Source: Marsupella aquatica (lineage: Eukaryota; Marchantiophyta). Taken from it: a stretch of DNA of 64,000 nt. Below are positions 1-14,200 of the stretch, piece by piece. The notes beneath the pieces are model-generated. The model did not search any database. It saw only the letters and a list, made by a program, of their open reading frames with translations, and was not told where the DNA came from. The number at the start of each line of letters is the position of its first letter. The first letter of the stretch is position 1. The translations under genes and the position numbers were made by a program. The stretch is from assembly GCA_973895155.1 (NCBI GenBank), contig OZ316896.1, positions 10,664,001 through 10,728,000 on the forward strand, in the 5' to 3' direction.

Positions 1-756
1 CCATCGAACACGCCTCGGCCTGCTTGGAGCTAGAAAACGAACAAAGCATGTATGGAATTCTCCGATTCCTCTGGAATGAATTGAGCTCCAAGACTTTCCA
101 GTCAAAGAAAGATGGAATGTAGTGCTTTCCCTCGAGTTATGCCGCCTCGCGTTTACAAGAAGGGCAGACTCACTCTGAGATTACTCTAAACCTCGATGCT
201 CACCAAATCTGCCATCCTCAACATCTGACAGCTTCACCGTCCTCCTCCTCCTCCTCCTTCCTTACCTTGCCGTGCTACTTCGGAAATTAGATCTTCCTGG
301 GACCCGCCCACCACACCAAGGACGACGAAAACGTGGAAAAAGCAGAGAGACAGAACAAAATCTTTGGCAACAATCGAACACCAGCAAAAGACACTGAGAC
401 TGGTCCGGAACTCGGGCACTTCCAAAATGTGTGAGAGAGAGGGAGAGAGAGAGAGAGACCGAACAAATCGTCTCTCGGCAATCGGAAATCAAGAGCTCAG
501 ACAGAGGAAAACTGGGTCAAAACTCGGGCACTTCCAAAATGTGTGAGAGAGAGAGAGAGGGAAAGAGAAAGAGACCGAACAAATCGCCTCTAGGCAATCG
601 GAAATCAACAGCAGACAGACAGAGGAAAACTAAGTCAGAACTCCGGCACTTCCAAAATGTGAGAAAGACACAGAGAAACAGACAGAGAGAACAAATCGTT
701 TCTTAGCAATCGGAACTCAAACACAGAAAAACTGGTGCAAAACTCGGGCACTCAGA

Positions 757-787
<31 letters not shown>

Positions 788-1130
788 GGGAGAGAGAGAG
801 CACATAGTCTCTTGGCAATCGGAACTTAACACAGCAGACACAGAAAAACTGATGCTGAGGAGGAGGAAGAGAAACTCATTGCCTGCCTCTGCTTCCCCTG
901 ATTCGATCGAGTCATCGACCGACCCAGACACCGCCACAAGGACGGACGGACGGGCAGGCGGGAGCAGGGCTCTTTCTTTACGTTACTCCAAGCCAGAAAA
1001 AGCTGGACTACAGAGAGACTGGAGTACAGAAAAGACTCTGTTCGAAGAAGAATATGAGGTTTGTGGGTCTCACACAGAGTGATCATCAGTGATTCAGTTG
1101 AGTACTGGGGCACATTTGGCGATGTGCTGA
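1..1130. repeat. GA-rich minisatellite array; no gene recognised
   Basis: From about 300 to 850 a unit of roughly 110 bases recurs four or five times with growing divergence. Each unit has a core like AACTCGGGCACTTCCAAAA (near 411, 523, 640 and, partly, 741), then a run of GAGA repeats, then a segment like ACAAATCGTCTCTCGGCAAT. The GA runs near 430-460, 545-575 and 760-800 are simple microsatellites nested inside the larger unit. Open frames here are low-complexity Arg/Glu peptides produced by the repeat and are not credible proteins. The remainder to 1130 shows nothing I recognise. Confidence 0.75.
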
Positions 1131-1319
1131 GCTGAGGACTGGTGTGAGTGAATCAGCCGAGTCTGCCTTTGCCACATGGCAGGCACCCTTATTATTCAGC
1201 TCGACGGTGGAATGCTTTTGCGTTCACCCCCTACTGTAGTACTGTAGCTTAGCTTGCTCAGAGCCCCACACTGGGCCTCTGCCTTTGCAACTACAATAAT
1301 ATTAGGGCTCACACAGAGT

Positions 1320-1900
1320 GATCGCTTGTGGCTGGAAAGGAATGGCCCTCACTTTGGAACTATTATTGGGGGGTGATGGCTTGGGCGTAAAGAAATGGCC
1401 CCAAGTTTGGAACTATGAGGGGGTGATGGCTTCTGGCCCTAACTCTGACCTATTGGGGGGGGGGTTAAAGAAACGGCCCTAACTTTTGGAGACTGTTGGG
1501 GAGGTGACAGGTTTGGGCTGGAAAGAAATGGCAGCTAACTGTGGAAAAACTTGGGCTTGTCGAAACAGGGCCATAAGTAAGGTACTTGACAGGTTTTGGC
1601 TGGAAAGAAATGGCGCTAACTGTGGAACAACTTGGGTTTGTCGAAACAGGGCCATAGGTGAGGTACAGCCATGGACATAAATTAGCTTTATGGTAGGGAC
1701 AAAAACCTTACGAGCTACCTATATATGTGCGATTCGATGTCCAAATCAATCACAGCCATAAGACCTTCATTATGGCAGTGCTTTGACATGCCCTGTAAGG
1801 GAAATGATGGTGTCTGGACATAAGAGATGGCTCTAACTTCAGGAACTATTGGGGAGGTAATGGCTTTTGGCCATTAAGAAATGGCTCTTACTTTTTTCAT
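1320..1900. repeat. Degenerate tandem repeat (about 65-100 bp units)
   Basis: A motif like GGAAAGAAATGGC-CTAACT-TGGAAC followed by a G-rich stretch recurs about six times (near 1335, 1390, 1465, 1518, 1600 and 1825-1890). The two copies near 1518 and 1600 are the most alike and share TTGTCGAAACAGGGCCATA. No coding potential is evident. Confidence 0.65.
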
Positions 1901-1939
1901 AGGGTTCTGAAAAAACTAGTATTTCTTTAGACAATGGGA

Positions 1940-3100
1940 GTCTGTTGTACTACAGCTCAAGCATCCATTATTCTTCACTGGACGTTGTTGCTTTTAGATT
2001 CTCTAAACAAATAGTTTTTCCTGACCAGCTTATGTGGTTGACTCCACACAGCTCCAGCCTTCATTATTCTTCACTAGAGTTTATTAAATCTAGAGCCTCT
2101 ACACAAATTATTATTGGTCACCCTCCTATGTGGTTTAGTCCATAGCTTTACCAGGCTTTCCAGTTTGCTACTCACCAGCGTTTCAGCTTTTCTGTCTTAG
2201 TAAGGGACTCTGAGTTTTTTGGGGCTCTTAGGGCTGTCTTGCATATGATGGCCCTTGGAATTCAGGCCTTCTACATTCCCTAACATGGAGTGAGCAAGTA
2301 GACATGGTTTGTCCACAAGATCTCTGTAAATTATGTGTATGATTTGCTCTTGCAAAGTAAAGTTCTTTGTTTGTTATGAAATTTGAAGGTCTTGAAGGGA
2401 AGGGCTGGAAATGTTGCAGCCCCTGCCCTTAGCCCGGGCCCTTAGTTTCTCTCATCAGCTGCCGTCAGGTCTGCCTAGGGAGATGGGTCAGACATGAAGC
2501 ACTCTCTCAATGATAAAGTGACATGAGTGAATAAAAGGGCCTATTTTTCAAGGACCCTGTACATGCAAGACGGCCCTTAGGTCTTCCTAGGTTTTTCCTT
2601 GTTTTCTCTTCTTGACTAGGGCATCTCAAAGGTCTTGGTTTTGGTTCCGGTTACTGCCACACCAGTTTTAGGAAAACGTCAGACTCACAAACCCTCCTAC
2701 CACTTGTGACCAAAGTCCATAACTCATACTTTCAGGCCAGGCTTTTTTTGCAGGCCGTCAGGTTGGAGGCGCCATTAAACTGGGTCCCTGCCTCTTAATT
2801 TGTCTCTTTTTGTTCTTTGGCAGTGTGATATTGATAAGCCTTTGCCGACTTAATATGGTCATCTTTTTCATATGGATGTGTACAAGGTTTTTTTAGATAG
2901 TTTCTTTACCACTAGCCTCTATAGACTTATGGTCATGTTTTTCATACGGTTGTGTACAAGTTTTTTTTTTACAGAGTTCTCTACCACTAGCCTCTATAGA
3001 CTTGTGCATGCTTCTCATATGGTTATGTAAAGTCCTGATAAAATATTTTTCTTTCTTTTTCCTTCACTGGCCTCTATGCGACTTGTGGTCATGGGATATG
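1940..3100. repeat. Two short tandem duplications in AT-rich intergenic DNA
   Basis: At 1945-2150 a block of roughly 95 bases is present twice, each copy holding CATTATTCTTCACT and TATGTGGTT. At 2850-3090 a block of roughly 80 bases is present three times; its copies share CACTAGCCTCTATAGACTT (the third has CACTGGCCTCTATGCGACTT) and a following TGGTCAT-TTTTCATA. Between these arrays I see no gene. Confidence 0.6.
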
Positions 3101-5255
3101 ATCATTCTTTTAGGCAAACTGTATGAATTATGAATTTGGTGGTCTATGAATTTTTTATCTAACCTTAACCTAGTGTACATCAAGTTTTGGGGTTTGAGAC
3201 CCCCTGTTGTTACATCTGATTATCCCATAGTATGTGCACAAGGGCTGAGGAAGATGGTCCTTGCCTGCTCTTCTACGTGTAGCATGCAAACTGAAAAGCT
3301 CTTGCATTTATAGATAACAACTACGTTGTAAGTGTAGGCACAAAAGATTTGCACTTCCACATACGTTGCCATAAGTGCATTAATGACTATTGTTAGATCT
3401 TACATCTGGGTTTCATGTGCTGGGTGGTGGGGGGGGGTGACTTAGGTAAACCCCCTCTCTGCAGGGTCTCTGAAGTTGTGTAGTTCTATTAATTGTGTGG
3501 TCCATCCAAGCATCAACTTCTCACATCACCCTTCAACATCAAAACTATGCAAAAAAGCTAGAACCCACACCCCACCCAAAAGCAAACACAAACTCACTGT
3601 TGATTTCACATAGTGAAGAGTAGTAGCAATTTCTGACTTTAGCGTGGTTATCTTTTGCTAAATTTGGTGAACATTCAGTGCCTTGCTTGAGGGATCAAAA
3701 TCATGCAAAACTAGATCTTCAACCAAAAGATTGAGGCCAGTGATAATTGGAAAGCATCAAGAACCTCAATCTGTTTCATTATGCCTTGAATTGCCTTGAA
3801 GTCTAAGTTATTGCAACAATTAGAATTTCAATATGTTCAAGGTTATCAGATATATATGACATGTTAGTAGAGAAACTTTGTGTGCACATCTTGAAATAGC
3901 AATAGGTATATGGTCACATTGGAAGTAATCCTTTTCACAAAAGCATTGGTTTGGATAGATCAAATGTTAATTTCTTGGCCATTACAAATTCAGGGTACAC
4001 TAGTGGTGGTGAAGTGTTGTAAATTGCCAGAGGTATAGGACCAAATAATTGCTGCCAGTGTACCAGAGCAGCAATGATTTCTTGAAATCACAAAGGCTTT
4101 GAATGAGAAAACCAATTAATAGTTCATTATTACTTAGCTGAAGGCTTGAAGATTGGGATTCAGGCACAAACCAAGGGCACAAACCATGACCATGAGGTGG
4201 AAGTAACCAACACTAATATGGTAGATGCATCAGGGAGGTTGGAAGAGATAGATAATCCATTTCACTATGAGGTGCATAATACTGTTATTCAGGAAGAGTG
4301 GCAGCCAATTTGCTGTAAGAGAAGAAAATTGAATCACCCTTCCAAACATAGGGTATTGACAGCAGTTGCAAGACAAGAATACACATTCCAAATCAAATTG
4401 ATTTACTAGTCTCCAAAACCCCAAATAGGGCAAGGAACAGAAAGTACATGTCAAATAGACAATTCAGCTTACCAGATAGGTCACTAAGAGAGATAATATG
4501 ATACATGGAGCATTAATGCATCAAAAGCCTCAATATAACTATCTACAAAACCTGCGCTATTGCTATTCTGAACCAAAATGTTGTTCATCTTCCACCAAGT
4601 CAAAAAATACAACACAAAGCCAATCTTTCTGGGCAGTGGGTGAGCTCCCCAAACTAGATGTCAACTGTTTACCAATGTCACTTTGAAGAAGGTGACAGCA
4701 TGTGAAGAGCCTCCTAAGTAGCATTTGTTCTTCAAAGGCTCTTCCAATAAAGCTGTTTTTGCACTGTCACAGGCTAACAAAAGTCCCCCAAATGAAGAGT
4801 GGAGGCTCAAGATCATGGATCCAATGCAAAGGGCAGTGTGGAATAACATTCTTCCATATTGAAAATTGTAAGTGACAAAGCAAGAGATGAGCTCAAATAA
4901 ACTTGTGTCCTTCACCAGGTCAATAGTACAAGGGCCCTGCTGACAGCCCAAATCTTTTGGATGGGTGTGTGTCTCCATTGGAGAAATTGGTTTCTCAAGG
5001 GAGCTTGCAAAATATATAGATCACATCGCAGAATGATGGTCACTTTGTGGCAACGTGTTACATGGAATCTTGTTGCAGGCATAGAAGGAGTAGAGATATT
5101 AACATCACTCCAATGTTAGAGAATGCATTGGGAGTGATAGTGGCCCCATGAAGTATGGAAAGAAGACACCAAACTCCAGCTATCCAAAATCAAATCCTGT
5201 TGCATGATGCAAAACAGAACAATCCAACTAAGAATTTCACAAAATCAAGGTCCCA
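3100..5255. other. Intergenic DNA downstream of the CFAP58 gene, no gene seen
   Basis: Short open frames in this stretch show no recognisable domain, no splice-linked continuation and no codon bias. The CFAP58 transcript, read on the minus strand, should end somewhere in the right-hand part of this stretch. I see no RNA gene or mobile element that I can support. Confidence 0.5.
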
Positions 5256-8200
5256 TCATCTCCCCACCATCAAGGCAGATTTTATGGGTCTCATTGATGA
5301 AGTTGGGTGTCTGATGGATGAATGTGTGGTGGTAGGTCTCATCAATATATTGGACGGGGGCCTCAGTCCTTGATTGGAGGAAGGTGCACTCTGATTCTTT
5401 CTCCTTTGTCTGTCAAAGGCCTCCTTTTCCTTTTGCTCCAAGTATGTTCTCTTGGCATTGTTGAGTTCTTCATTCAAGCTCCGAATTTCAGCTCTGTGTT
5501 CCTCCACTCGAGTCTGGAAACAAAATGAATATATCTTAGGCTCCCATTGTCCTTGATACTCTCTTAGCAGCAAGAACTCCTCTTCTAATTCCTAGCTTGT
5601 GTTGACAACACTGGGCAATTGACTTTTTTGTAAGTGCAAGGAAAATTTGTATTCTAGTCAGCACAGCAAGTTTCAGCACAGCAAGTTTACTGCTACCAAC
5701 TAACTTTAAATGGGATATGAGAAAATTGTTCCCTTTACTAAAGAGCCTGGAGATGATCCTCAAATAAATAAAACAGGCAACCTTCAAATTGTTTGATAAC
5801 AATCCTCAATGCATGGGGAAATTGGGAACCAACTTGGGAACTTGCTTGGGAAGCATTTTAATTGAGCAAAGTGCTTATGTTTTGGAATGAAACTCAGGAA
5901 TGAAATAAAAGCAAAGGCTGAGACGGGCAGTGACCAGGCTGCCCTGCTGCACCCTCAACAATCCTGTATAATTCTCTAGGACCTTGATACAAATTCAAAC
6001 TAGGTATTGGACCTAGCGTTTAGGGTGCTCAACTCCCCAGATCATAGGGGCAAAGGAGGCTACAAATCAGCCAGCCACAAGTCAAAACTGGAAAAATCAG
6101 AAATGTGAATACCACATTGTGGAGCAATGATAATGATGCTAGTTAGTTTTGTTTCTGGCCTGATGGCGGACTTTAAATTAATATGATCACTTTGATTCCT
6201 AGCTATCAGTTTAGACTTCCCTGGCTAAGTACTCCCTGAATGGATGGGGATCTGTCAGAAAAGGCAGTGATAACCATATCAACAAAGAAAGTCAAAGTAG
6301 GCAACCTTTAAGTGCTATTCAAATGGAATGCCACATAACATAACCCGAAAGAGTAAGTTACAAAATCTATCCTTGCTCTAGATGAAATCTCCCATATGTC
6401 CAATAGTAACAAGACAAAAACATTTGATGGTCTGTGAACTAGCTCCTGTTGAGCAGCAATGCGGGGAGCAAATCAGGAAATCTTATCCTCTTCTTGCTAT
6501 AGCAAAATTTCAAATCACTTACGCTCTCTACTTTTGAGGGAGGGTAAGACATCATGCACTGCTCCATGATGAAAGTGAGGAGCTTTGCCTGATAAAGATG
6601 AAGTTCAGATGACATGGCTTTCAATTGTCGGGTCTTATCAGCAAGCTTCTTAGAGTAGCTATCCAGCTGTTCTGCAGCCTCCTCTGGACTTGGCCGACGA
6701 GCTAGAAGAGCATGCATCTCAATATACAACTTTTCCTTCTGTTGTATCAAAATGTCCTTGTCTAAGACCTGCACACTCCAGTAAATGGCAAATTTAGTTG
6801 ACACCAGTCTTCAAAGATCAATGATCCGTATAAATATCTCTTGAAAAACAAGTTAGCCTTGTAGACTAGCTTCCATACTTTTATTTCCTCAAGAGATAAA
6901 AATTTGTATGGTTTTGTCTCTACTATAGAAAGGTCACATTCCAGTCCACTTTGTTGCAGACTGAACCCTCGATCAAGGTGATGCAACCTTCACTCTTGTC
7001 ATCAGATTTTTTTAGAAGAAATTTACTTATATAGTACTTCGTAACTTTTCAAAACTATTCAATCTAGAATTTAACATATAAAATATATGCACCATAGGTT
7101 ATTTTCTGATACCTCCTCTAATGCACTTCAATAGTATTGTAGAAATTGAACTTTGCAATCAATACTGAAGCGTATACTGAAGAGTAAATTATCCAGAAAC
7201 ATCTCAAACCACTAGACTTCCATTCTGACACAAGTATGTACCTCCTCAGTCTTTTGTATAAGACGCTTCTGAAGTGTTTGGATTTTATGTATCATTTCAA
7301 AGGTAGATGGATCAGTAGCCTGTAATGTCCTCCACCGATGGATGTTTTGAGGAGTCTCCAATTCTTCGGACAATGCTCTGACCTGCAAATGGATATGAAT
7401 TATGATACTAATTATGGTGAACACCTTCTACCTTATTTTGTCTTATTAGAAATATGAGTTCTGAATTTTCTTTTAAATTTGGCCTAGTGTATCATTTCAC
7501 TTTGTATTGGTTTGAATTTAACAAATTATCTAACCCCTTTAATTATTTCAAGTTTATGATTTTCATTTGATTTGATATGTTTTACTGTGAATAGCTTATC
7601 ATGTATTAGATGAGATTTTTTTCTGCCATTCATTCTCTATTGCACGAGATGGTCAGACTCACTCAGACCCAGTGCAAACACCAGAGATGCCCTGTAGGTT
7701 ATATGTCCATTGGTGAAAAACTTTCCAAACCTTATGGTTTAGAGGTTAACAGGTGTCACCTAAATAGTGAATCTTTCAATAGGGCCTAAAAGTAGAGTAC
7801 AAAGCTAGAGTATAAAGCTAACATACTTCTATGTCAAACACAAAATACTATACGGACCTCTAGGGTACATCTTACAAGTTATGTACTTGTTTTTCACCTA
7901 AAAAGTGCGGTAAAGGTGTGCATTTTTATTCTATTTATTTATTTGATTCACTATTTTAATGCATTTGAATACTATGCTATAATTGCTATTTGATAAACTA
8001 TTTAAATTAATTGGTAGTTTACAAAGGATACAATTGACATTATTGTCAATAAGTTAAAATAGCCGTGTCTTAGAACGAACATGCTATATGACGTTTGTAA
8101 ATCCAAGAAACACAGAACTTGCAAATTCTGTTCTTCTTGGGTCCTTCAAACTCTCTAGAGTGTGGACTGACAACTTACTGACATGAAAGGACCATAAAGG

Positions 8201-11200
8201 CCTCATTTAATGGCTGCCACTACATGGCAAATCAGAGCATATGGTGTTTTTCAAACACAACAATAGTACATGTTTGTAAATTACAACCAAATGTCCCTCC
8301 CAAAGACCTGCATGGCTTCCAATCATGCAAATTCATAATCCAAACTCTTTTGTAATAAGCACAAAACCATCAAACTACAGATAGAAAGAACTAAAACCTT
8401 GAGTTGTTCCCTTGTGAGTTCACGGCCAACATTATGAATCTCCTTCTTCAACACACCAGATTGGTTGACTGCTGCAGAGAGAATGACATGCTCGCGCTTA
8501 AAATCTGTCAATTTCAACTTCAGTACTCTCAATTCGTTTAGCCGTTCCAAGTATTGAAGCCGTCCTTTGTCAAGAGTTGCTTGTTGAACCCTTATTTTCT
8601 CATACACTAACTGCAACTCTTCTGTTCTTCGAATCAGCTACAGGTCAATAAACAAGCCAAACCATTCATTGCCCAGTCACAAAAGTATGAACCTGCTATT
8701 GATAAAGTTGTCCTATACTATTCATAAATCCAAGTGTATATTGAGAGGTAAAACAAAGGATCCAAGCATGTGCACTAGTAAGGCTGAGAGGTGAATGAAG
8801 TAGAAAATAAGCAGCTCAAATAATCACATTGTTTAAACAACAGTTCATGAAGATACATAATGACATCAGCGAATGAAGTAGAAATAAGCTTCTCAAAGAA
8901 TCTCATTGTTTAAACAACAATTGAAAGATACAAATTGATATCAGCAATTGGAGATATTTTAAGTGCTAGTCTAGCTTGTAACTTGTGATAGAAAGCTACA
9001 GTCTAGAGCTTATGGTCTGGAGTGAAGCCTGTAGACCATGACTCTGGTATAGCTGTCAGTGTCAGGTGAGGCAACAATGGGGAGGCAACTGTGTCCCTGA
9101 GCAAAGCTCGGGCAGAGAGGCTTGTTGGTATCCATAAAATTTAGCTTGCAGAGCTAGAGAGAATGAATATCTAAGTCTGTTGGGCAAGCATATCAGAAAA
9201 GAGATTGAAATTATAGTACACTGACCATTAACACCAAAGTTACTTCCAGATATTGCACCGAAGGAATATGACATTAAGTAGGTATCTTGCCGAGCCATTT
9301 TTATGGCAATTATACTCAAGGCACAAAATCTACTCAGAAGTACATCAATTCTCAAAGGGCTGGATTGGAGTTTCAAAGAGAGTTGGCAAAGGCTCTAGCA
9401 CAAAGCATCCACTAGTCTCCATATATAATGATGAATCTAGGTCCATTCTCCAAAGCATTCAATCATGGCTATACAATGATAATATAGTGATGTTGTCCTT
9501 TCAAGGAACTAGATTTCTTTTGGAAAACCAGCCTTGGAAATTTCATTGGCCCAATGATATGGATTTGTAGTAGTCTATCTCTAAGTGCGCACTCCTAGGA
9601 AGAAGCATCTGGTGTGTGCTTAACGCGGGTTTGCAAGTCTATGTGATTGGTGCAAAAATGTGGAATTGTGCATTTATTGGTAAGAGCTACAGTGTCTCCT
9701 TGTGCAAGGGCCCCTCTGTCAGTGAACATTCTTGTGACTTCCAAACTAAATTGTACAACCTTGTCTCGATCGCTGTCCTAAAAATGTTCCTCTACCCCAT
9801 AAGTGCAATTTTTACTCTACTTCAAAATGTCATGCATTTATCAGTAACTGTAGTTTAAGGTGATTGTGCGCTTATTGATAAGTGTTCACTACAATTATCA
9901 AAGATTTGCACTTAGTTGTTGTTTAGAAAAGCTTTACAGGCCAGTTTGCCCTAACCAAAGCCAGAAAAGTACAAACTCCGTTAAAGGGATGTGTTGCAGT
10001 TAGCCTTGTTTTGCAGTTATTGAATGTGCACTTATAGAGAGACAACTTAATTGACTGCATCTTATCATTAGACTTGAGGGCTTGCTTCAGCCTGTGACAA
10101 GACAATATAAAAACTTATGCTTGTCTTGCACTAATTTTCTGGAGCACTTAAATTAACTAAGAAACGAGAGAACCCAGTGGATTTTCAGGCTCGACAAGAA
10201 CCTGTGCTGCCAGCAAATCACGTTCTGACTTTATGATAGCAAACTCAGACTCAATGCGTTCTTTTTCAGCCTTCATCTGACTCATGAGAAAATCATGAGT
10301 TTCTATCCTGGCAGTATGGCCTGATATTCTTTCCTCAGCTTCTTTAATCTGCTCTTGAAGGCTGCTCAACTGCCCATTCAAGATATCTTTTTCCTTACCA
10401 ATCTACAACAATAGATAATCCCCATATAAGTTAGGCAATGGGCATAGTTTGTAATCAGTAAATCAAAATTTGCTTGTTTATCAACACATTTTTCAATGTG
10501 CAAGCGATTATAGAAATTTCTAGAGAAATGTGAATCTAGTGCAAACTGGTATAGACAACAAGCCCTTTAGGTGAATCTAGAGCAAACTGGTATAGACAAC
10601 AACCCTTCACTCTGGCTCCTTCAGCAAAGGAAACACATACCCGAGTAATGTCATCTACTCCTTTTTCAAGTTGGGTGTCAGCTAGAGAAAGTTGCTCCTT
10701 TAGATGGTCTATCATCTGGGTTGAGATTGCAAGCTTGTGTTTGGCCTCCCTAATCTCATCCTGGGTTTGCACAAGATGTTTACTGTAGTTGTTCTTCTCC
10801 ACCCGAACACTCTCATACATGGCTTTCTGTTGCTTAATCTGCATTTGGCTGCCTTCTATCTTTTTCTGAAGTTCTATGATCCGATACTCCTTTTCCTGCA
10901 ACTCGTCAAGTGCCTGTACTAAACAAAATCTTTGGATTAGAGAACAAAATAAGACTTAAGTTTGTAATGTATTATCCCACTTTCTGTGAGTGTTGAGCTA
11001 AAGAATCTTGCATCATTCACATTTGAAACTTAAGTTGATATTCATTATCCACTGTCTTGCTTGAAAGGTTAAATCTTGGTAGCTTTCATGGTAGAAGCCA
11101 TTGAAACTGGACAACAATGATTGTTCCTGGATGCATCATGACTACACAGCATTACAGATGAAGCTCATTTAATTTCAGCTAATAGTTGGCGGCTTCTGAA

Positions 11201-14200
11201 AGTCACCCATGTGAGAGCTATGAGCTTTCATGTTTTTTTTTCAGGGTCAAAAAGGGACAGTAGCAGCAAAATTAATGAGTCTGGAAGTTGATCATTCAAG
11301 TAAAAGGTCCAATCTCAAGGTTGTTGATGCCCTTGCAGATAAGATCATTATTTACATTTGGTAAAGCTGGGCAAAAACCAAATAATTAAAGTCCAAGATT
11401 AAGATTGCTTATCAACAAAGACCTTTAGTGATTTTTAGGCTATAATCTGGGCTTGAACACCAAGTTAGTAGAGTTGGCTAGTGGCATATTCTCAACACAC
11501 AGTGCTGAAAAAAATCAGGACATACTTTCAGATAGTTTTTTGCTGAAGTAGAAGCCTCCTCCCCAACCTTCTGATGTTCTTTTTCAAGTTGTTGAATCTG
11601 CTTATCTTGTTTTTTGAACTGGGCTTTGAATTGTTGTACCTCCATCTCCAGATTGTGTATTACAGTTTCCTTAACTCTGATACTGTCCATATGTTTGATT
11701 GACAATTCTTCAGCCTGCATCACAAGTGAATTTGAGCTCTTGGAAAAGAAAACAGAATTCGTAAAAAAATATGTCTATGATAGGTAACTGACTGGTCCAC
11801 TAAGGCCCCTTCTCACTTGCAATAATGCCATGACTCAGACCTACCATTGAGAGTGAAAACCAAAAAAAAAAATGAGGTTGTTAACCCCATCAGTTATTTC
11901 CATAACATTGAAGCTTGTAGGCCTTGCCAAACTTGAACACGTATTTGGCGGGAGAGTTTTTTTCTCTCAGCCCCATGCTGAGTTGGGAATTTTCTGCCTG
12001 GCTGGCCTTGTGAGACACATTTTCAACTTGACAGCCCCACTGAGTGGTCTTGGTAACCTTGCTGAGTAGAAAAGTTACAGTCACGCAAATAACTGTTGGG
12101 AGTAACTGATACTTGATATCGGCAACTCATTACTGATTATGTTCCCATACTCATGCCTCGGTCATGGTGTTCGATAGCCATAGGGTTTCATATGACCAAG
12201 AGGGAATAGGCTACAATCATTGAAGACAAATTGACTGTAGGGCCTCATCCAATGGAGATGATTGTAGTGATAATTTTGTAATGGCCAGATTACTCCACTC
12301 AAGACTCTCATCAATCCCGCGTGCTGTAGATCTTCACCTCAGTCTTCATTTTTGTCAAGACGTCACGCTCCCTTACAACTTCTTCCAGCCTTTTCTTTTC
12401 ATTCTCTGTAAGCTTCCGCTGTATTTCAGCTTCCTTCTCCAGTTGAATGATATCATTCTGAAGTTTTATTTTTTCATCTTCAAGCTCTTCCCTTTGCTGT
12501 TCCGTAAGTTTAAGCTTAGTCATGGTGGCCTCCCTCACCTAAATACATCATCCACTATGAATTGTCTGAAAAATATTGGAAAGCAGATTAAAGACAGCAT
12601 CTTACATACTCTTAATATGTGATCTCCTTGTGAGTGAAGCAAATATATAACTTGTCATTTCAAGGTTTGTACGTGGCTCCCAAGTCCAAAAGAAATATCC
12701 GCAAACTTGGCTACAAACCCTTATCAAGATCAAAGATTTTTAATCACCTTCTTACAACATTGGTTTGGGTATAATGAGGGACCATTTGAAGGGCCAGAAG
12801 TTCTGTATTGCATTCTGATGGTTAAAAGGAACTAATCCTCAAGCTCAACTGGCATTAGTCGCTAGCAATTATGTTTAGATTACAATTTGGACATAACCTA
12901 CAATAAGTTTTGCTCAGATAATGATGAGTGCCTGCTAGGGAGCACAAGGTGAGGATTTTGAGTACCTTCTTCACTTTGATAAGCTCTTCCCTAGCAGCAT
13001 CAAGTTCTTCTTCAGTTGCCTTCAACTCTAACAATTTTGAACTATTCTCTGCTAGAAGTTGGGTGTTGGATTTGAGTTGGTCTTCTAGATCATTCTGCAG
13101 CTTAGTAACCTGACCACAACGTTGAAAATTTTGAAACCCAAGTACCATTAGTGCACCACTTATGCCACTATCTGAAACTAGTCATCAAACAAAGACCATG
13201 ACTCGTTTCAAATGTCAAAGCCACAAATAATGCTGACCTCTCTGTTAACATGCTTAAATCAATGGACTCATGGTCTCTCATGATCATGGAATGCAGAGCC
13301 CCAAAACATATTAGAAGCCTGCGGCATAGGCAAACTCAATGCGGATAACACAACGTTCTCAAAGGTTGTGTTTGACAAACAACTTTGGTCTAAACAACGG
13401 GTCTAAGTATAAACATCTCCAGTCAAAATAATGATATGGACCTGAACATGCAAGGCATCCATCATCTTGGTAGATCTGTCAGCGGCACTCTTTTGTTCTT
13501 GTAGAGCCGTTTCTAGCTTGGCACCGTATTCCTGGTTCTTAGTCAAGGCTTCTTCTTTCTGTTTTAATAGCATTTGAGAATTTTCTATGGAAATCCTCAA
13601 ATCTCTCATGTCTTTTTCCAGCCTCTCCTTCTTTCTCAACTCCCTAAATACAAGTAGAAGCTTTGTTTCAGATTTGTGCTTAATGTGTATGATATATCCT
13701 AACTGGTGTGAGCAATGTTTTTTTCATAATCTAGATCATAGTTAGATCTTAAAATGGATGTCTGCTTACACTTTGGATCTTCTAAGTAGCGCACAGGCAA
13801 TCCATGTGCAAAGGACTGCGACAATTTCAACTCAATGACTTATTATTAGAAGATGAACAATTCAGCATTCCACAACCCAGATTGGTGGAAGGCATAGCTA
13901 GAGACCTGTCACATTCAGCTTTTTTGGCTAGGAGTGTTTGTTTCACATCTGCCAAGTCTTCCGCAAATTTGAGTTTGTCCTTCTCTAGTAATGTAACTTT
14001 CTCAGTCCATCTTGCAAGTTCGGTCTTGAGATCAGCAAGTTCAGAAATCATTCGATCTCTATCCTTTATCACTTTCTGCTTTTCCTCTTCCAAAGTGATT
14101 ACCTGCTCATAGTTTTGGCATAATCATCCATTTTTTTTGGCAAAAAGAGCTTGACTACACAACCTTGCAAGAGGTTTCTAAATGCAATCAGACACAGGAA

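Noticed and set aside
9253-9570. 105-codon plus-strand open frame within a CFAP58 intron
   Set aside because: No recognisable domain and no supporting splice structure; treated as chance or a transposon scrap.
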